Shown one piece after another: positions 47,584 through 59,541 of a stretch of 64,000 bases of DNA; the stretch's first letter is position 1; each line of letters starts with the position of its first letter. This stretch comes from Lasiodiplodia sp. COLG20. Its lineage: Eukaryota > Ascomycota > Dothideomycetes > Botryosphaeriales > Botryosphaeriaceae. The DNA is taken from contig VNWV01000002.1 in the NCBI GenBank assembly GCA_009801085.1, positions 4,712,001 through 4,776,000 on the forward strand, read 5' to 3'. The notes under the pieces are model-generated. The model was not told where the DNA came from, ran no database searches, and saw only the letters and a program-made list of their open reading frames with translations. The translations under genes were made by a program, and so were the position numbers.

Positions 47584-49231
47584 TCAGACATACTCCTCAT
47601 CCTCTCCCATGGCGTCCTTGAAGAACGCCGGCTCGTCGTCGCCGAGACTCTCGCCGAGGGGAGGGCCGAAGAAAGGATTAGGCAGGTTCTGCGGGACGCG
47701 GTACCAGTCGTCGTTGCCGCCAGCGCTGTCGCCGCTGAGGCGGCTACTGCCCTTGTTGCCGACGTTGACGCTGTTGGCCAGGGAAGGCTGATTGGCATCA
47801 TCAGTGTTGTTAGCGGCGAAGGTAGCAGCAGGTGTCATGGGGTTCGTGGGGGTAGCTACACGGGACTTCCTGCTGCTGTTGCTCTCCTTCTCCTTCTCCG
47901 CCTTGGCCTGCTTCATGCGCTGCCGCTCCTCGGCGCCGCTCGGGCTCTTCATGGCCTCGTCGGCGATGGCGGCGAAGACTTCTTCCACCGTGCGCTTCTT
48001 CTGCTGCTTGGGCGGCGAAGCGCTCTTGTTCTCAGGCGTAGAGTAGCGGCCCGGCGTCACGCTGCCCTCCGCGTCGTCGTTCTCACCGGGAATGGCGATG
48101 TCGTCGAAGGCGTTGGCACCGCCGCCTTGCTTGCCGTCCGGGGTACGCATGGCCGCGAACGTGTCGCGCAGGTTGTGGCTCTTGGGGTAGGCGCGCGAGG
48201 TCGCGCCGCCCATGCTGCGCCGCGCGTGCTCCTCGGCCTCGTCGACGTTGAGCTTGCGGTAGACCTCCTCGTCCGTCAGCGCCCTGCGACCGCGGCGGCG
48301 GCGAGGGGGAGCCGAGGCGGCCGAGGGCGGGCTGTCGGGAGCGGCGGTGAAGGTAATGGTCGACGTCTTGACGGGACCGCCGGTGGTGGCTGCCATCTGA
48401 GAGAGGGCGGGAGCCGACTTCTTGATGATCGTCGTGGGCTTCGTCTCGAGCCTGGGGATGACGATGCCCTCGGCAGTGTCGTCGCTTTCGTATGTCTCCG
48501 CGGCATCATTGCCGTCGTCGTCGTGCTCTTCGGTCTTGACCTTGCGGGTGCTGGTATTGCGCTTTGCTTTCTTGAAAGCGCTGGTGTCGCCCTCTTCATT
48601 GTTGGCGGTCTCAGTGTTCTGGCGCTTCCTGCTGCTAGCCGCGCCCTTCTTGCCGTTGGAGCTGCTGCCTTGTTTTCCACCAAGAGCGGCAGTAGCGGTG
48701 GAGCCCGTCTCACCACGCTCAAGGGCCATCTTCAGACGCGACCAGCGCTTGGATGCCGCGCCGGTGTTGAGGTTGAGCTCTTCGCCCACAGCCTTGAAGT
48801 CGACCTAAGTGAGGAAAGTCAGTGAGCTTCCGTTCTCGCTACGCGATTAGGGACGATAGGAAAGCAAGACGCATGAATGCGCAGGTGGACGCTGAGCACC
48901 GAGGCGTATCGAGAAGGATAGCCGGAAGTCGAAGCGGAAGTGAAGCGCACGTACGTTGTTCATGTCCGAGTGCTGGATGCACGACCACAGGTAGCGGACG
49001 TCGAGGCCATTCTCCTTGCCCTCTTTGACAGCCTGCTTGAGGCGGCTCATGCGCTTACTGGCTGCTCCTGCGGAGATGTTGCACTCTTCGCCGATCTTCT
49101 TGTAGTCAAACTGCGGAGGAGCATGTCAGAAGATGCGCGAGTGAGGTGGACGCCCATGCACTTACGGTGGTAGCAGTGCTGAATTTCAGACAAAGGAACA
49201 TGAGCTTCGCATTATCAAGGTCGGTCGGCAT
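47584..49231 (-). CDS. Nuclear-type protein with two tandem Myb-like modules
   Basis: Exons 49231-49166, 49110-48955 and 48804-47584 join to 480 residues. Exon 1 has the first helix (DNAKLMFLCLKFS). Exon 2 opens FDYKKIGEECNISAGAASKRMSRLKQAV and then VRYLWSCIQHSDMNN. Exon 3 opens VDFKAVGEELNLNTGAASKRWSRLKMAL. The two modules align, and each is cut by a phase-0 intron just before the F/V-D-Y/F-K position, so the second probably arose by exon duplication. The remaining 370 residues are low complexity, with basic clusters (KKAKRN, PPRRRRGRR) that could act as nuclear signals and a C-terminal acidic patch (EDEEY). DNA binding is inferred from the Myb-like helices; targets are unknown. A cluster of repeats lies 300-610 bp upstream of its start. 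Confidence 0.85.
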
Positions 49232-50161
49232 CTTGAAGGATGGCGCTGTAACGTCGCCGTCGTGGTTGTGTGTTGTTTGGTGTTGGGTGGCTTGGCTGGC
49301 GGAAGTTTGTGGTTGAGTGGAAGACGAGCGGGCGGCCTCGAGAGTTCGGAAAAAGAAGCGCTGGCATGTGTCTTAGTAGCCGAGCAGGCGTGAAGGCATC
49401 ACTTGTCGCAGTTGGTGGCAGTGATGTGAGGTCACTGTATCCCAAAGACCCTGCATCGTTAGGTGCCGGCGGCCGCACCCGCAGGGAAGTCACAGAGGGT
49501 CCCCGTAGCTTGCCTCTAGTCCAACTCTACATTCTCGTCCGGACGATAGCTTCAACTAACCACATATGTTAATTTGTTTCTACTGCCCATATTGATTAGT
49601 ATGCTGAGGAACGCACATAAAATGGGAAAGCAATGGCGGCGATTCAAGAGTCATAATTCTAACAATCTATGAGGAGTCAAAGCTATCGTCTGGACGAGAA
49701 TGTCGAATTAAGAGTCTACAAACACGTCGGATGATAGCTCCAACTACCTTTCGAGGTGGAATGCGAAGTGGTCCGTGCGATGGTATGTCAACTGTCCGGA
49801 GACGTCAGGACATTGGCTCCCACTACCCGCACAAGTGGAATACGGTCTCGAGCCCCAAAAATGCCATCGCGGGAAAGAGCGCTAGAGGCGAGTATTACAA
49901 GCAAAGAAGGCTAAAATGCAAATTGGAGCAACTATAAAGGGAAGTTCATGCTGGGAGGGGACGTGGGGAAACATGTGGAAATGTAAGTTCATATGACCGG
50001 ACTTTCAACCCATACGCCAACCTTCTGACCCAAGATAGAACGCAACTGAATCTCAAAGAACGCCAGAAACAAAGAGCAAGGTATACGCGATAGGAAACCA
50101 GGGATTCGATATCCAAACAGCTAAAAGAAAAAGAAGAACGAAAACTTTTTTATGAAGCCAG
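49232..50161. other. Intergenic region with a repeat cluster
   Basis: About 930 bases upstream of the Myb-like gene, ending at the 3' end of the MATE gene. Four degenerate repeats occupy 49531-49844; the rest shows no gene. Confidence 0.6.
49531..49844. repeat. Four degenerate copies of a 25-41 bp repeat, one inverted
   Basis: Copy 1 (49534-49561, plus), copy 2 (49674-49698, minus), copy 3 (49725-49765, plus) and copy 4 (49803-49844, plus) share a core like GATAGCTYCAACTA preceded by CGTC-GGA. Copies 3 and 4 stay alignable over about 41 bases, both ending GTGGAATRCG. A 21-base segment of copy 1 (49531-49551) and its reverse complement in copy 2 (49681-49701) differ at one base. Copy 1 contains the perfect palindrome TCGTCCGGACGA. 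It may be a regulatory array, or terminal repeats of a decayed small transposon. Confidence 0.65.
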
Positions 50162-52269
50162 CTAACCCATGGCGTTTCTCTTCTGTGCGTCTTCGACCGC
50201 AGCTTCCCAGCTAGTCTTGTAAATGAACACCCATTCAACAAACGCGACAATGCCGAGCGCAAGAGCGGGACCCTGGAGTTCATCATCAGCCTGTAATTTT
50301 TCATTCTAGCAATTTTCCAGTCACTTACCGCCCACAGACCGTACAAGCCCCATCCCAAGCCGAATCCGGTGCCAAAACTGATAGGCAGGCCGATGAGGTA
50401 GTAAGAAATGAGGTTAACGTAGCCACCGACTTCCTGACGACCAATGCCGCGCAGAATACCACCACAGCAAGCTGCCAGCGCGTCGAACAGCTGAAACGCG
50501 GCGCACAAAGGAAGGATGGAGGCCACAACTTCAATGACGTCTTCATCGTTGGTGAACAGCTGCGGAATATAGTTTCGGAGCGAGGAAAGGAGCACGACGT
50601 TCAGGATACCAATGCCGACCTCTGCCACGAAAGCGACCTTAGCAGCCGTCTTCGCCGCGTCAGAGAGCGTGGCGCCGATGAGATTTGCAATGCGCGTGCT
50701 GGCGGCAATCGACACCGGGAAGGGGATCTGGTAGGTGATGGCAGTGAGAGTGCTGAGGACACTCTGTGCGGCAAGATGCGTGGTCGAAATCCAGGATGCA
50801 GACAGGGTCAGTATTTCAAAGGCCAAAAATTCAGCCAGCACCATGACGAGCCCGGGAAGAGCGAGTCTGATCATTGGGCCCCAATTCCTGAGGGCTAACC
50901 TCGAAAAGCCACCCCAGCACTGCATGCCATCCACGAAGCGCACGTAGAGGAAAAGGCACAGCGGCATAAGGTTCTCCGTGACCGAGACAGCAATAGGAGC
51001 ACCAACGAAACCCCATTGAAATTTCTGTAACCGCGTTAGTCTCATTCCAACGTTAAATTCACGACATCAGTTACTTACCCAAACGAACAACCAGTTCATG
51101 AAGGCGTTCAATGGAGCGCAGATTAGCAGCACGTAAAAAGTTGCTGAGAATAGACCTTGCGCTTGAACGAACCTCTTGCCACTTTCGAAAGCAGCGTAAC
51201 CGGGTGCGCCAGCAATGAGGACCTTCAAGTAGAGTCCCGCCAATTTTGCGGTCTCCTTCTCGGGCACAATGGCCTCGAGAATCTGAGTGCCAAAGAACCA
51301 TATGATTGCAATTGGAATGGTGATAGTCCACAGGAAATACACCATGCGCTGCAGCTGCAATCCGACCAGCGTCTTGTGGCCTGAGCCATAAGCCTGAGCG
51401 CAGAGCGTGTCCAGACTAGTGGCAAGGCCCTGGTAGACAGAGTAGCCGGTGATCGAGGCCGTCATACTGGCCAAGCTGACAGCGCCCAATTCGATTTTGC
51501 CAATGTGACCAACAGTGAAAATACTCGCAACCGTCAAGGAGTATTGCAGCAAAAAAGTTAAGATAAGCGAAGGAGAATACTTCGCCAGCACCTTTGCCTC
51601 ACGCTGCCAAGTGGTCTGAATGATTCCAGCTGTCACGGCCTCTTCCCACTTCTTGCTGATGTTTTCCGGCGTGTCCAAACCACCATAAGGCTTGGAGGGG
51701 TCCGCTTCCCTTGAAGCGCCCAGCAGCGCAGTGCGCTCCGACAGATCGGCTACACCGTTGCGAACGGCATCGTCCACCGCAGCCTCCTCATCAATGCTCC
51801 GACGGAGCCTGGGAATGGAGAGACGCGCGCTCAAGCCTTGGAACGAGGACTGGCCGCCGCTGGAGCGCCGGCGCGGGTGCTTCGGGGGGAGAAGGGAATT
51901 GTCGCGCAAAAGACTGCGCTCGTCGTTCCGCGCCTCTTCGGCTTCGCGCTTGGTTAGGTATCCATGATCGGTAAATGATGCGTTCTGGACGACGGCGGCG
52001 CGCGGTCCGGCAGCGACGTAGCTCGGGCGATGGTATCCCTCAGCGAGCGAGTGGTCGGAGGGCTTGATTGCCCAGCCAGCTTGATCGTAGTCGTCATCGT
52101 CATCTTGCAGCGCGCCCGCTTGCTCGGCTTCGTCTTCGATGTCGCGCGCGATGGCAGCTTCGGCGATGGGAGACGAGGCGCTGAAGGAGCTCAAGTGCGA
52201 CCTGAATGACGTACTGAGCAGGCGCAAAGATTGGTCCGCAGCGGAGGAGGGCGCTGTGTGGGGGCCCAT
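50162..52269 (-). CDS. MATE-family multidrug/toxin extrusion transporter
   Basis: Exons 52269-51079, 51024-50329 and 50272-50162 give 665 residues. A long cytosolic N-terminus of about 230 residues, with an acidic run (DDDDDYDQAGW) and basic stretch PPKHPRRRSSGG, precedes about 12 membrane spans. MATE landmarks are LTFLLQYSLTVASIFTVGHIG, YQGLATSLDTLCAQAYGSG, QRMVYFLW, GAPGYAAFESGKRF, then in the second half IRLALPGLVMVLAEFLAFE and ISTTHLAAQSVLSTLT. Fungal MATEs of this size are vacuolar or plasma membrane cation antiporters with unknown substrates. The last intron restores the ending AFVEWVFIYKTSWEAAVEDA. Transcription runs towards the Myb-like gene, on the same strand. Confidence 0.93.
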
Positions 52270-53153
52270 GGTGGCTCTAGCTGGGCAATGGCAGCAGCAA
52301 TTGGGAGTGGACGGTGCGGATGGGCGCGCGAGAGCAATATATGGGCGGAAATTGGTCAGACCATGGGGGAAAAAGATCCGGGAAGCGTCGCGGAGGCGAT
52401 ATGACGGCGGGCATCTTGTTATCGTGCCGAGTCAAGTAAGTGGCGCCCGTGTGGTGACTGGACCGCGGGGGCGGCGGCGTGCGGCGTCAAGCTCCACCGA
52501 TAGCAACCTTGGGCGGCAGTCTCGACGGACCCGGGACCGGCCGTTGTGACCTTTTTGGCATGTCCTCGCGGTGCTGCAATGCACTGCCGCCATCCTCTCC
52601 TGCGTCTCGTGCTGCGCGAAATTTTCTCCGACTACTTTCTCCAAAGGCTGGCCATTGGGAAAGCTGCTTACCCTTGACTCAGTCACACCATGCATTGGCG
52701 ATCAGATCGTGCGCACTGTTGCTGTTATTTATGCGGGCGATCACCAAGCTAGCTATCTACCCTGTCCGCTCATTGGACAACCATCGCACCCTCCTCACGT
52801 AAGGCGTGGATTTGACCGCATAGCCACACCTGCAATGACAGATCGAAAATCTGCGTTCGTCCACCTTCGCCTCCGACTGGCGTTCCCAGGTGCGGAGTCC
52901 GCGGGTGCCGCAGATCGCTTTCCATGCTGTCCTACGTAGCGCAACGCGACCGTCATGCTTTGCTAGAGCTTTTAGGGATAGTCTTTCCCAAACTTTTTGC
53001 GCGACTAACGCCATCCTTGTTTTCAAGATCGGGCCTTGTAGAAGAAAGTATGCGCTTGGCGTCGCTTTGTCCGGACGCCTAGGACCCTGCAGATTTAAGC
53101 GGCGGCTAAAGAGGCCGTAGGGATCAAAGAAGCTTAATGTTGAGTCCCAGGGC
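52270..53153. other. Intergenic region
   Basis: About 880 bases between the MATE promoter and the RIO2 3' end. A 159-codon minus-strand frame at 53236-52757 overlaps the RIO2 tail in another frame and looks random. No gene was recognised. Confidence 0.5.
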
Positions 53154-54516
53154 TCATATGGCCCAGCCCGAGGCCGCTTTTGCGGAGGATCGCGATTTCG
53201 AAGGCGCCTTCTTCGCGGGAAGCTCGATGTCGTCATGTGTGACTTCCGGGGTATCGTCGTTGATATGGAGAACAGTCATGCCGTTGTGGAGGTCATGGTC
53301 TGCCTCGGCATCGCGAGAGTCTATTGGAACATCCTCGTTCTCTGCCGACTCGTTTTCCTCATCCTCGTCCTCGTCCTCGTCGTCTTCTGCCTCTGCGCCG
53401 TCGTTCTCTTCATCACCATGGCCGTCAACGCCAACGTCCCGCATGTAACCTTCCAATTCCTTCGCCATCTTCTTGCTGAATCCCGAAGCCTCAACCTCAA
53501 TGTCCAACCTCCTGGCTCCGGCGGCTTCGCCAACTGACTTGATGGCATCCTTGAAGAAAGGCCCCGGTTCGTCGCTGACAAAATGGAAACGGCGTTCGAA
53601 GAATCGCTTAATACAGTTAACGTCCCTATCAAAGTAGTATTCCGCATTTTGATGATCGATGGACACCATCTGAGGGAAGTCAATGAGCACAGGCTTCAGC
53701 GTGATCTTCGGCGGCGAATCAGAGTCATTTGAGTCGGACGGCTCAGCCTTCTCTATGATCAAGATGTTGAACTCATTGAAATCGCCATGGATAAGGCCAT
53801 ACTTGGCCAGGCGAATGATCATGTTCAGCAGTTCGGCGTAGAGCTTCTCCGGCTGGGGCACGCTGGCTATAGTCCTCAGTGGAAAAGCATCCACCAAGCT
53901 CATGACGATTGTGTGTCTGTTCTGCGCGATTGGCTCTGGTACGACGAAGCCATTGTCCTTCAAGGCCTTCATAAACGCAAACTCCTTCATCGCTGCCAGT
54001 CGCGACATATACATCCAGGATCCCGAGGAGCGGTTGCGGAGGTAGTCGCGGTTGGCCTTGACGGTGCGGAATGAAATGCGGCCGAGACGATGGATTTTCA
54101 GAACCCTCTGGACTCCGCTGGGCGAGGCGACGACAATGATGTCCGACTCCTTTCCGACGCCAATCTGGTTTCCTACGCTGAAAACATTGTTCTGTTTGCA
54201 GTGCGTGTTCAGGGCGAGGTAATCGAGTCCACCGTAGGTCAGGCGGTATCCGTCGTATTTCGCATTCTTTACTTTGCCTATGAGGCCGACCTTTGCCAGG
54301 TTCGAGATACACCGATGCACGCCGCTGCGCTGCCCAGAGATGCTTCCGATCAAAGGCGTAGGAACGACTTCATGGTTCCTGCTACCCATCTCAACCTGCG
54401 CGCTCATCAGCCGTCAGTCGCAAGGGCTTTTGGTGAGGCACGAGGGTGCCTACCGCGGTGAGCACACGCCAGTCATCCTGGGTGAGGTATCTGATAGCCT
54501 TGGTATCGAGCTTCAT
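53154..54516 (-). CDS. RIO2: RIO2 atypical protein kinase/ATPase, 40S ribosome maturation
   Basis: Exons 54516-54454 and 54395-53154 encode 434 residues. Exon 1 gives MKLDTKAIRYLTQDDWRVLTA, the first helix of the winged-helix domain, continued by VEMGSRNHEVVPTPLIGSIS. The kinase fold has the P-loop GVGKESD at 100-106, lysine 121 in RVLKIHRLGR, the catalytic loop LIHGDFNEFNIL (Asp226) and the metal-binding LIDFPQM (Asp260). The C-terminus is very acidic (DEDEDEDEENESAENED) and ends KASGWAI-like. Rio2 is an ATPase in cytoplasmic pre-40S maturation. It is head to head with RPN1, 334 bp apart. Confidence 0.97.
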
Positions 54517-54850
54517 GGCGCCGGATTTCTGGGGGAGCGGCGGCTTGGGTGCGGGCGAAACTGCGCAAAAACAGTGCGGGCGACGGGCGGTGTTGCATCA
54601 CTTTTTAGTGTTGGCCGGCCGGCGGCTCATCTACGGCATGAGTGGTCGGTGCGACGAGCTTCCAGCGCGCCTCCAGCAGCAGCTCCAAGACCTCAGCAAC
54701 ACCAACTCCCTCTCCCCAACCAACCCCCATCCTTCGTCTTAGCCGCAACTCCCGCCCATCCACCGTCCTTCATTTCCGCAGGTCATCGCTTCTCCTGCGC
54801 GCCGCCAAGCCGCTCCTCCGCCGTCCGCTGCTCACTAATACTGTTCCGAG
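54517..54850. promoter_or_regulatory. Short divergent promoter, RIO2 and RPN1
   Basis: Only 334 bases separate the two start codons, so the pair shares one promoter. The plus-strand half is CT/CA-rich (CAACACCAACTCCCTC). No TATA box is evident. Confidence 0.55.
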
Positions 54851-57828
54851 ATGGCAAACGAGGACGACAAGAAGGCCACCCAAGCCGACAAGGGCAAGGG
54901 CAAGGCTGTGGACGAGACCCCCAAGGAGGTCAAGAAGGACAAGGATGGCAACCCCATCAAAGAAGATGAGAAGCTCCTGCCCGCAGGTCAGTATTGCCGC
55001 CGCGCCGTACCGCCGCCTCACGCGTTGGATGTACTGACTTGGCCACAGAGGAGCTGAGCGAGGAGGATCAGCAGCTCAAGAACGAACTTGACATGCTTGT
55101 TGAGCGGATACAGGTGCGTCTGCTTTGGTTGCTAGCTCTGCGGGCTGAATCTGACACTTCCCCGATAGGAACCCGACACCAGCCTGTACAAGCCTGCGCT
55201 AGAAGCAATCAAGAACTTCATCAAGACCTCAACTTCGTCGATGACTGCGGTCCCCAAGCCGCTTAAGTTCCTCCGCCCGCACTACGAGTCGCTCGAGAAG
55301 ACGTATGAATCATGGCCAGAGGGCGAGGACAAGGTACGGACACAGCAGCCAGCAGCCTTTGGCGATGGGTTTTAACGTGAGCTGCAGCAATCGTTAGCAG
55401 ATATGATGTCGGTGCTCGGCATGACCTACTCGGACGAGAACCGCCGCGACACCCTCAAGTACCGCCTGCTTTCCCCATCAAAGGACCTGGGCTCGTGGGG
55501 ACACGAGTACATGCGCCACCTGGCCCTGGAGATCGGACAGGAGTTCCAAGATCGTCTGAACGACGACAAGGTCGCTGACGAGCTTGTTGATCTCGGCCTG
55601 AACCTTGTTCCCTTCTTCCTCAAGCACAACGCTGAAGCCGACGCTGTCGATATCCTCAGTGAGCTCGAGATGATTGAGTCAATTGATCAGTATCTCGATG
55701 ACAACACCTTCTCGCGAGTCGCGCTGTACATGGTCAGGTAGGGATGTCTGCAAATATTGGGTCTAGCTTATGGCGCTAACACTTCACAGCATGGTTCCCC
55801 TCCTCACCTACCCTGATAACGACCGCTTCCTTCGCACCGCATACAAGATCTACCGCGATCACAAGCAATTCACCCAGGCCATGGTGATAGCGATCCGCCT
55901 GAACGACAAGGAGCTGATCCAGGACGCTTTCAACGCCACCGAGGACAAGTCCATCAAGAAGCAGCTGGCATTCCTCATTGCCCGCCAAAGAATAGTTATC
56001 GACTTGCCTGAGGAAGAGGAGGATGGCGAATTGGCCGAGTGCCTGAACAATACCAGGCTCGCGGACCATTTCAAGGTGCTTGCAAAGGAGCTCAACATCC
56101 TGGACCCGAAGACCCCGGACGACATCTACAAGACGCACCTCGAGAGCAGTCGCACAGCGGGCCTTACCAACACCGACTCGGCCAGACACAACCTTGCCAG
56201 CGCCTTTGTCAATGCTTTCGTGAACGCCGGATCCGGCAACGACAAGATGATGCTGGTTGATGAGGACAAGAACAGCTGGGTGTGGAGGACCAAGGATGAG
56301 GGCATGTTGTCAACGGCGGCATCTCTGGGTCTGCTGATGCAGTGGGACACCGAAGGAGGCTTGGACAAGATCGATCGCTACACCTACCTGGACGAGGACC
56401 AGATCAAGGCAGGCGCTATGCTCGCCAGCGGTATCGTTAACTCGGGTGTGAGGAGCGACGCTGACCCTGCCATGGCTCTTCTCGGCGACTCGGACAACCT
56501 GGAGAGCAAGAGCGTGCCGATTCGTGTTGCGTCTATCATGGGTCTTGGTCTGGCATACGCGGGATCTAACAAGGAGGAACTTCTCGAACTTCTCTTGCCG
56601 ATTGTCAGTGACACGTCGCTGGATATGAAGCTCTCGGCCATGGCTGCTCTGTCTCTGGGCATGATCTTTGTTGGTTCTGCCCAGAGTGATGTCAGCGAGG
56701 CCATCATCCAGACTTTCCTGGACGAGGACCGGACGAAGCAGCTCAAGGACAAGTGGACGCGGTTCATGGCTCTCGGTCTTGCGCTGCTCTTCTTTGGTCA
56801 ACAGGAGGAGGTTGACGTCATTCTGGAGACCCTGAAGGCGATCGACCACCCCATGTCGAAGCCTACCTCGGTTCTTGCCGAAGTCTGTGCTTGGGCAGGT
56901 ACCGGCGCTGTGCTCAAAATCCAGCAGTTGCTCCACATTTGCAACGAGCAGATTGACGAGGACAATGAGGAGAAGAAGGGCGATGAGCTTCTACAGGCAT
57001 ACGCTGTCATTGGTATTAGCTTGGTTGCTATGGGTGAGGAGGTCGGCCAAGATATGGTCCTCCGCACTTTCGGCCACCTGATGCACTACGGCGAGACGAA
57101 CATCAGGAAGGCTGTTCCCCTTGCTTTGGGTCTCATCAGCCCGAGCAACCCTCAAATGAAGGTGTACGACACGCTTTCGAGGTACAGCCACGACAACGAC
57201 AACGACGTGGCGATCAACGCCATCTTTGCCATGGGTCTTGTCGGCGCGGGTACCAACAACGCACGTCTTGCACAGCTGCTCAGGCAATTAGCAAGCTACT
57301 ACTCGCGCGACCCCAACGCGCTGTTCATGGTGCGGATTGCCCAAGGTCTGCTGCACATGGGCAAGGGTACTCTCTCGGTCAACCCATTCCACACTGACCG
57401 CCAGGTTCTGTCGCGTGTCTCTGCGGCAGGTCTCCTTACCGTCCTTGTCTCGCTCATCGACGCCAAGCAGTTCGTGCTTTCTGACTCGCACTACCTGCTC
57501 TACTTCATGGTGACTGCCATGCAGCCTCGCTTCCTGATCACACTCGATGAGGAGCTGAAGCCGCTGACGGTCAACGTGCGTGTTGGTCAGGCAGTCGACG
57601 TTGTTGGACAGGCAGGTCGCCCAAAGACGATTACGGGATGGCAGACGCAGAGCACACCGGTGCTGTTGGCATATGGAGAGCGTGCGGAACTGGAAGACGA
57701 GCAGTACATCAGCCTGAACAGCACGTTGGAGGGCGTGGTCATCCTAAAAAAGGTATGTTTGGTCCTGTGAGAGTGTACAGCGCTTTCATTTGCTAATTGT
57801 GTGACAGAACCCTGAGTGGGAGGAATAA
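54851..57828 (+). CDS. RPN1: 26S proteasome regulatory subunit Rpn1
   Basis: Six exons: 54851-54986, 55049-55113, 55169-55333, 55388-55737, 55790-57752 and 57808-57828, giving 899 residues, the expected size. The N-terminus is Lys/Asp-rich and charged. Then come [27 protein letters not shown] and the toroid of PC repeats ([88 protein letters not shown]). The C-terminal block ends [19 protein letters not shown] and [15 protein letters not shown]. Rpn1 scaffolds the lid-base region and receives ubiquitin-like shuttle proteins and Ubp6. The last exon codes only six residues plus the stop. Confidence 0.98.
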
Positions 57829-58214
57829 TCGCTCTCGAATTCACAGGCCAGTGGTAGGGGATCGGCGATTTGGGTTATAGAGTTATGACATTCCCTGGAT
57901 GGGACGCGCTGTGGTGTACAAATAGAAGCATTATGCCGAATGTGCATGCGAAATCCCGCCTTGACGAGCTGAGTTGTAATGCGAAGCACGGTAATCTTTA
58001 GTCACAATGAGGCTCGTATCTTCCTGCGCGCCCTGATGATCAAGCAATGGCAAGGCAGGGGTTTGTAAGGTTTGGTCAGCAGGCGCCAAGCTTTGAAATG
58101 GATGACGAAAGCGGGGCAGCCGCGCGCATCACAAAGCCCGAGCTCAGCTACTACCTACATAAACATTGCCTCAAACCGCCCATAGTCGAACATCATCCAA
58201 TCCCACCAACTTTC
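57829..58214. other. Intergenic region
   Basis: About 385 bases between RPN1 and the glutathione transferase gene on the same strand. A TACATAAA near 58157 may be the core promoter of the latter. Confidence 0.5.
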
Positions 58215-59541
58215 ATGAGTACCGCTCTTACGCGAACGAGACTGATTGGCAGACATATTCAAGCTCCTCTAAGATCGCAGAACCCCAGCATTTTCACCGC
58301 CAACATGTCGGTACGTCATTACATCAGCCCCACCTTTGCTGAAAGCAGAACACACATCTAGCCATTGCAACTTGGACTGATGAAGTTACACTCACAGACC
58401 GACAAGAAGAACATTCTCAATTGGGTTGATCCGAAAGATAAATCTGGAGAGTTCAAGAGGCAGACGTCTGTTTTCCGGAATTTCATCTCCAACAAGCCTG
58501 GCGCCGAATTTCCGCCAGAGAAGGGGAGATATCATCTTTACGTCTCGTATGCCTGTCCTTGGGCCCACAGAACCCTCATTGTGAGGAAGCTCAAGGGGCT
58601 TGAAGATTTTGTTTCTTACACCAGCGTGCATTGGGAAATGCTCGAGAAGGGTAGGTGCTAGTCATCAACATTACAGCAGTAAATCTTGACGCTGATATCC
58701 TTCACAGGATGGCGCTTCGCCACTCCGGATGAGAATATCCCCGGCGCCAACACCACGCCGGATCCGCTGCACCCGGACTTCACGCATCTGCGTGACATCT
58801 ACTTCAGCCAGAACCCCGATTACGAAGGGCGCTTCACGGTGCCCACGCTGTACGACAAGAAGGCCAAGAAGATCGTCAGCAACGAGTCGAGCGAGATCAT
58901 CCGCATGTTCTACTACGAGTTCGACGACCTGCTGGCAGACGAGTACAAGCAGGTCGACCTGTTCCCTGAGGCGCTGCGCAACGACATCGACAAGACCAAC
59001 GAGTGGACGTACAACGACATCAACAACGGCGTCTACAAGTCGGGCTTCGCCACGACGCAGGAGGCCTACGAGCGCAACGTCAAGATCCTCTTCGCTGCGC
59101 TCGACCGCGTCGAGGCCCACCTCGCCTCGTCCCCCGGCCCTTTCTACTTCGGCGACAAGGTCACCGAGGCCGACGTGCGCCTGTACACGACCATCGTGCG
59201 CTTCGATCCCGTCTACGTTCAGCACTTCAAGTGCAACATCCGTGACATCCGCTCCGGCTACCCGGCCATCCACCGCTGGCTGAGGAAGCTGTATTGGGAC
59301 GTCCCCGCTTTCGGCGAGACGACGCAGTTCGAACACATCAAGTACCACTACACGAAGAGCCACAGGCAGATCAACCCTTTCGTAAGTTTCCTCATCAACT
59401 TCGACGGAGCAATGAAACACAGAGAAGAAACAGTTTACTGACAGATCCGTGAAAAATCAGAGCATCACCCCTGTTGGACCGGAGCCCTCAATCTTGCCAA
59501 AGGACGAGGAGGTACCGGCAGTGAAGGCTGTGAAGGCGTAA
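58215..59541 (+). CDS. Xi-class glutathione transferase (glutathionyl-hydroquinone reductase)
   Basis: Exons 58215-58310, 58398-58650, 58708-59381 and 59461-59541 encode 367 residues. The family hallmarks are FRNFISNKPGAEFPPEKGRYHLYVSYACPWAHRTL, with catalytic Cys85 in the CPWA motif, VHWEMLEKGWRFATPDE and FTVPTLYDKK. Further blocks are IRMFYYEFDDLL, SGFATTQEAYERNVKILFAALDRVE and EADVRLYTTIVRFDPVYVQHFK. It reduces glutathionyl-hydroquinones and similar conjugates. The chosen ATG gives an Arg-rich N-terminus (ALTRTRLIGRHIQAPLRSQ) that looks like a mitochondrial presequence; an in-frame ATG at 58047 would add 56 residues but lies upstream of the likely promoter. A second ATG at the end of exon 1 (NMS) could give a cytosolic form. 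Confidence 0.93.

Noticed and set aside
52757..53236. 159-codon minus-strand frame next to RIO2
   Set aside because: Overlaps the RIO2 3' end in a different frame and is Arg-rich without a family match.
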